DNA from: Acanthaster planci
Taxonomy: Eukaryota; Echinodermata; Asteroidea; Valvatida; Acanthasteridae
Assembly: GCF_001949145.1 (NCBI RefSeq)
Contig: NW_019091423.1
Location: forward strand, 771,451 to 835,450
Direction: 5' to 3'
Length of the DNA stretch: 64,000 bases
Part shown: positions 60,501 to 64,000 of the stretch, one piece after another
How positions within the stretch are numbered: position 1 is the first letter of the stretch
Layout: each line of letters starts with the position of its first letter
Notes under the pieces: generated by a model
Databases searched by the model: none
Told to the model about the DNA's origin: nothing
Seen by the model: the letters and a program-made list of their open reading frames with translations, nothing else
Translations under genes and position numbers: made by a program

Positions 60501-63458
60501 TTGAGCAATGACTCAAATTAACCAATCACGCCCAACACGTAGATCAGATATTTTTATGTGGTTCTAAGACTCTTGCTTACATTAATACACCAAAAAAAGC
60601 CAAGAGGAAATTTCAAGGTTTAAAAGTTATAAGAAAAAATTGTATTTGTGTTTTACTGTGTGTATGGAGATATTTATATAAGAACGTGAACTAAACATGT
60701 AAAGATGTGAAATGCAAATATAAGCACATCTCCTGTTACACATTAAAAAAAATTAGCTGCTTAAGGTAGCGAAGAATTACTAAGCAGTTGATTTGATAAA
60801 ACTTAGCATCTTTGTCTGAACACACATTGTTAATGGTGTTTTCATGATGTGTAAACAGGGAGATGAGAAGTTACCAGTTGTTGCCAACCGATCGGAACGA
60901 GAGACTGGATTCACTCATGAGAAGGCAAAACCACTCTATGTCAATAGAGTCATGACAGNNNNNNNNNNNNNNNNNNNNNNNNNNNNNNNNNNNNNNNNNN
61001 NNNNNNNNNNNNNNNNNNNNNNNNNNNNNNNNNNNNNNNNNNNNNNNNNNNNNNNNNNNNNNNNNNNNNNNNNNNNNNNNNNNNNNNNNNNNNNNNNNNN
61101 NNNNNNNNNNNNNNNNNNNNNNNNNNNNNNNNNNNNNNNNNNNNNNNNNNNNNNNNNNNNNNNNNNNNNNNNNNNNNNNNNNNNNNNNNNNNNNNNNNNN
61201 NNNNNNNNNNNNNNNNNNNNNNNNNNNNNNNNNNNNNNNNNNNNNNNNNNNNNNNNNNNNNNNNNNNNNNNNNNNNNNNNNNNNNNNNNNNNNNNNNNNN
61301 NNNNNNNNNNNNNNNNNNNNNNNNNNNNNNNNNNNNNNNNNNNNNNNNNNNNNNNNNNNNNNNNNNNNNNNNNNNNNNNNNNNNNNNNNNNNNNNNNNNN
61401 NNNNNNNNNNNNNNNNNNNNNNNNNNNNNNNNNNNNNNNNNNNNNNNNNNNNNNNNNNNNNNNNNNNNNNNNNNNNNNNNNNNNNNNNNNNNNNNNNNNN
61501 NNNNNNNNNNNNNNNNNNNNNNNNNNNNNNNNNNNNNNNNNNNNNNNNNNNNNNNNNNNNNNNNNNNNNNNNNNNNNNNNNNNNNNNNNNNNNNNNNNNN
61601 NNNNNNNNNNNNNNNNNNNNNNNNNNNNNNNNNNNNNNNNNNNNNNNNNNNNNNNNNNNNNNNNNNNNNNNNNNNNNNNNNNNNNNNNNNNNNNNNNNNN
61701 NNNNNNNNNNNNNNNNNNNNNNNNNNNNNNNNNNNNNNGTATCAAAATGGTCACATTAATCTAGTAGCATATGTGTCGCAGAGTGATAGTCATGAGAGAT
61801 GTAAGATATATATATCAGAATGATACTAGCATGTGGTTTAGTTTTACTTTCCACAAGGATGCAAAATCCTTCATTGTTGTATGACTCAGGCAGATCAAGC
61901 TACAAAAATATTGGTTCAATTTAGCCCTGTTGTGTTCTTTTCTTGACAAAGATTGCTTCACCTTATAATTGACCTAGCCGGTTCTAGTCATGTAATGCAA
62001 ACCACCTGGTATCTCATATTTAAATGATTATTTTCCTGGCTCTTTTCAGGCTTACACCACCAATGATCAAGTGCCCAGTGCCGTTGAGGACAGAATGAAA
62101 AAGTCTGATCCTGCTGAGTATCTGAACATGACCAATCCCGACAATCATTCCTCCATTACCTCCAAGAGTTTCCAGGGTAAACAGAGACCTGCACGTAGCG
62201 AGCACGAACGACTTGGAAGGTACTACGTTGGGAATAAGGTGAGTCTTCCTGAGGGAACAATGCCAAGACTTAATCCTACTGAGGAAACAATGCCAAGACT
62301 TAATCCTACTGAGGGAACAATGCCAAGACTTAATCCTACTGAGGAAACAATGCCAAGACTTAATCCTACTGAGGAAACAATGCCAAGACTTAATCCTACT
62401 GGACATAAATACAAGAGAAAAGCAGAATAAGTACTGTTTAACACAATGAAGAAATGGTTAGTTTGTTGAATCACAGAGTTCACTTTGTTCCGTGGCATTG
62501 ACCTCATTCTTGACCTGGTGCTAAATCAGCAGTTGGGAATATTTTTTAGGGACTTGTAAATGTTTATGGGCCACTGTACCTGGCCTCGTTCTAAATAAAA
62601 AATGGCATCAGTTATTAGAATATTTCTTATTGTAACACCCCTACAGATTCTGTATGCTGATTGGCCAAAGGTGTGTCATGTGATGCTTGTTGGTTGTACT
62701 ATTCCTGTACCACTACTCCATAAAGACTATACACATGCAGCCTCGATCTGAAAAAGAAATTATACCCATAGCAACCAAAGAACTATATCTGTAGCGACGA
62801 AACCATGAATAGTACCCAGGCACGTATTTCGGCTCGTAGCGTAAACCTTTATCTGTCACTCTCGAACCCGTTGAACCAGGCTAAATACTAGCTACAAATC
62901 TAATAGGTTAGGAGAACGAAAATGCAAATAGTCAATACCCATTTAATTGCCGGTATGTCACATAGTGTATGTTGTCGGTACATAATGTCACATGTGATTT
63001 GCAAAATGGAACACCGACGCTTTTCTCATTGCTTTTTTATTGATTTCTAGCTTAAATTGTGCAGAATCTGTGGGGGAGGTGTTATAAAACAAATATTGAC
63101 TGCTTTATCTCTTAGTATAGTCAAACTAGTCTCCCTCGGTGATCCATGAGGCATTTGCCTCTGGAAAATAGAATGCTCCAGGGATCACCTTGGGAGGCTA
63201 GTTTACTATACTCCTGTACTCAAAGCAGTCAATATTTGTATGGTATGCATTTTTTTCTTTGGTTAATGCTTGGTAATTCCTCAACGTTTCTGGACGCATG
63301 GTCACAAAACCTGTTCATTTTTGATGGTAGAAATTCAGCATAACTAGCTTTGAATTTGTTTTTCTCCAGGAACTGTCAGGATATAGTGACAACAATGATA
63401 AACCACAAGCACAGATTCCTGTTGAGCCAATGAGATGGATAAGTCATTATGACACAAA
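57536..63458 (+). CDS. SAXO4: Stabilizer of axonemal microtubules 4 / PP1 regulatory subunit 32 (3' end outside window)
   Basis: In vertebrates SAXO4 (PPP1R32) is a cilium-associated microtubule protein that binds protein phosphatase 1. Exons: 57536-57759, 58128-58281, 58777-58908, 59298-59358, 59599-59711, 60194-60280, 60859-60958 (cut by the gap), 62050-62238 and 63370-63458; all visible junctions are in phase. The ATG at 57536 opens MGRLPQG, matching the vertebrate start, followed by the characteristic HVGTGYQSNFRPG and DNPAM. Later matches are GPGFMSTE, KKEGSGYT and GDEKLPVVANRSERETGF, in the same order as the vertebrate protein. A G-[ST]-G-[FY] type motif recurs (GTGY, GSGF, GSGY, ETGF). 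KVRF at residues 180-183 fits the PP1-docking RVxF pattern, but I cannot say it is conserved. At least one exon may be missing in the gap, and the end of the gene lies beyond the window. It is probably expressed in ciliated cells (inference). Confidence 0.9.
59898..60165. repeat. 44-46-bp tandem repeat in a SAXO4 intron
   Basis: Six imperfect copies, with TTGGCATTCCCTGTATACAA as core, start near 59899, 59944, 59989, 60034, 60078 and 60123. The array lies between exons 5 and 6 and ends about 30 bases before exon 6. Confidence 0.9.
60959..61738. other. Assembly gap within SAXO4
   Basis: Seven hundred and eighty N. The gap begins inside exon 7, so its donor and possibly further exons are missing. 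Frames drawn across it are meaningless. Confidence 0.99.
62251..62400. repeat. 30-bp tandem repeat just after a SAXO4 exon
   Basis: Exactly five 30-base units run from 62251 to 62400, differing only as GAGGGAACA or GAGGAAACA. They start 12 bases after the exon donor at 62238. Without splicing, the exon frame stays open through all units (10-residue repeat TMPRLNPTEE) and stops at 62428. Confidence 0.95.
62629..63240. mobile_element. TIR element, copy 2 (inverted relative to 25 kb)
   Basis: Inner repeats are AACACCCCTACAGATTCTG (near 62634) and CAGAATCTGTGGGGGAGGTG (near 63062). The reverse complement matches 24955-25498 in order: AATATTGACTGCTTT, GGAGCATTCT, the inner repeat, one GATATAGTTCTTTGGTTGCT unit, and CATCACATGACACACC. 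It lies in the last visible SAXO4 intron. Confidence 0.7.
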
Positions 63459-64000
63459 GTAAGAACACAAATATAATCTAAATACTCTGTCAGCAAACTG
63501 TAATGAAACACTCTGACAGAAAGCTGTCACCAACTTCTTGCACTTGGCAAAGTCATATCAGTAGTTTCTTATGACAACACTGCTTTCTCTTTCTTGAGTA
63601 TTGATTAAGGATTGATAACCAAAGCTGTGGCTCAGAATATTTTTCTTCAATCCTTTTATAATCCTTGTCATCCAAAATATTCTTACCGGTATCGTAATTT
63701 CAGTTAATTATTGTTTTAACCTGCCCTTGTAATAAAAAAAATTGGTCAAACACCTGCATGTCAAACATGTCCTCTTAGTATTCAGGTTTAGTTGTCTTTG
63801 AAAGCAGTGAATCTTTATATTACTTGCTAAACATTCGTGTAACATTGACTCACATACCAACAGAACAGTTAAGGTTTTCTCTCAGTGTAGTCTGCACAGC
63901 TGAATTTTGGTTTGATGAAATGAATTGAATTTTCCCACTTCATACAAATGCACTAACAGTTATAAATCCATCGTGCAACAAATAATTGTTAGCTTCTTGA

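Overview
This is nuclear DNA from a metazoan, most likely a marine invertebrate deuterostome and probably an echinoderm. The evidence is many short phase-matched GT-AG exons, AT-rich introns of several kb, dense TACATGTA and AGGCCTA simple motifs, many short non-autonomous transposons, two runs of N, and animal-type protein families. No bacterial, viral, CRISPR or operon features were seen. All gene models were built by hand from reading frames, splice sites and codon phase, so exon edges are inferences. Internal consistency (every junction in phase, total lengths divisible by 3) makes the three multi-exon models on the minus strand at 9.7-15.3 kb, the minus strand at 34.4-54.8 kb, and the plus strand at 57.5-63.5 kb quite firm.

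Layout. (1) 0.1-3.0 kb, plus: the 3' part of a C2H2 zinc-finger gene with an AT-hook. (2) 3.3-9.7 kb: intergenic, rich in repeats, with a long inverted repeat, a hAT-type MITE followed by a 42-bp tandem array, and a piggyBac-like MITE. (3) 9.7-15.3 kb, minus: a complete 5-exon (possibly 6-exon) C2H2 zinc-finger gene of about 903 residues. Its finger array has the same layout as gene 1, so the two look like tail-to-tail paralogues. (4) 15.3-26 kb: intergenic, with tRNA-derived SINEs, minisatellites and a TIR element. (5) 26.1-28.6 kb, plus: a protein with a duplicated helix-turn-helix-like module and an AT-hook, resembling DNA-binding parts of transposon-derived proteins. (6) 28.6-34.4 kb: intergenic and possible 3' UTR. 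(7) 34.4-54.8 kb, minus: a complete 19-exon gene of 755 residues with a Sec23/Sec24-like zinc finger and VWA trunk. It belongs to the group annotated in animals as circularly permutated Ras protein 1-like, but I see no Ras domain. (8) 57.5-63.5 kb, plus: most of SAXO4 (PPP1R32), a ciliary microtubule-associated protein, interrupted by a 780-base gap and running off the window.

Genes 7 and 8 are head to head and may share a promoter near 55 kb. Genes 1, 3 and 5 are likely nuclear DNA-binding regulators. The most unusual items are the duplicated-module protein at 26 kb, the tyrosine-motif and polyproline N-terminal tail of the VWA protein, and a cluster of well-preserved MITE and foldback families, including two inverted copies of one family 37 kb apart.
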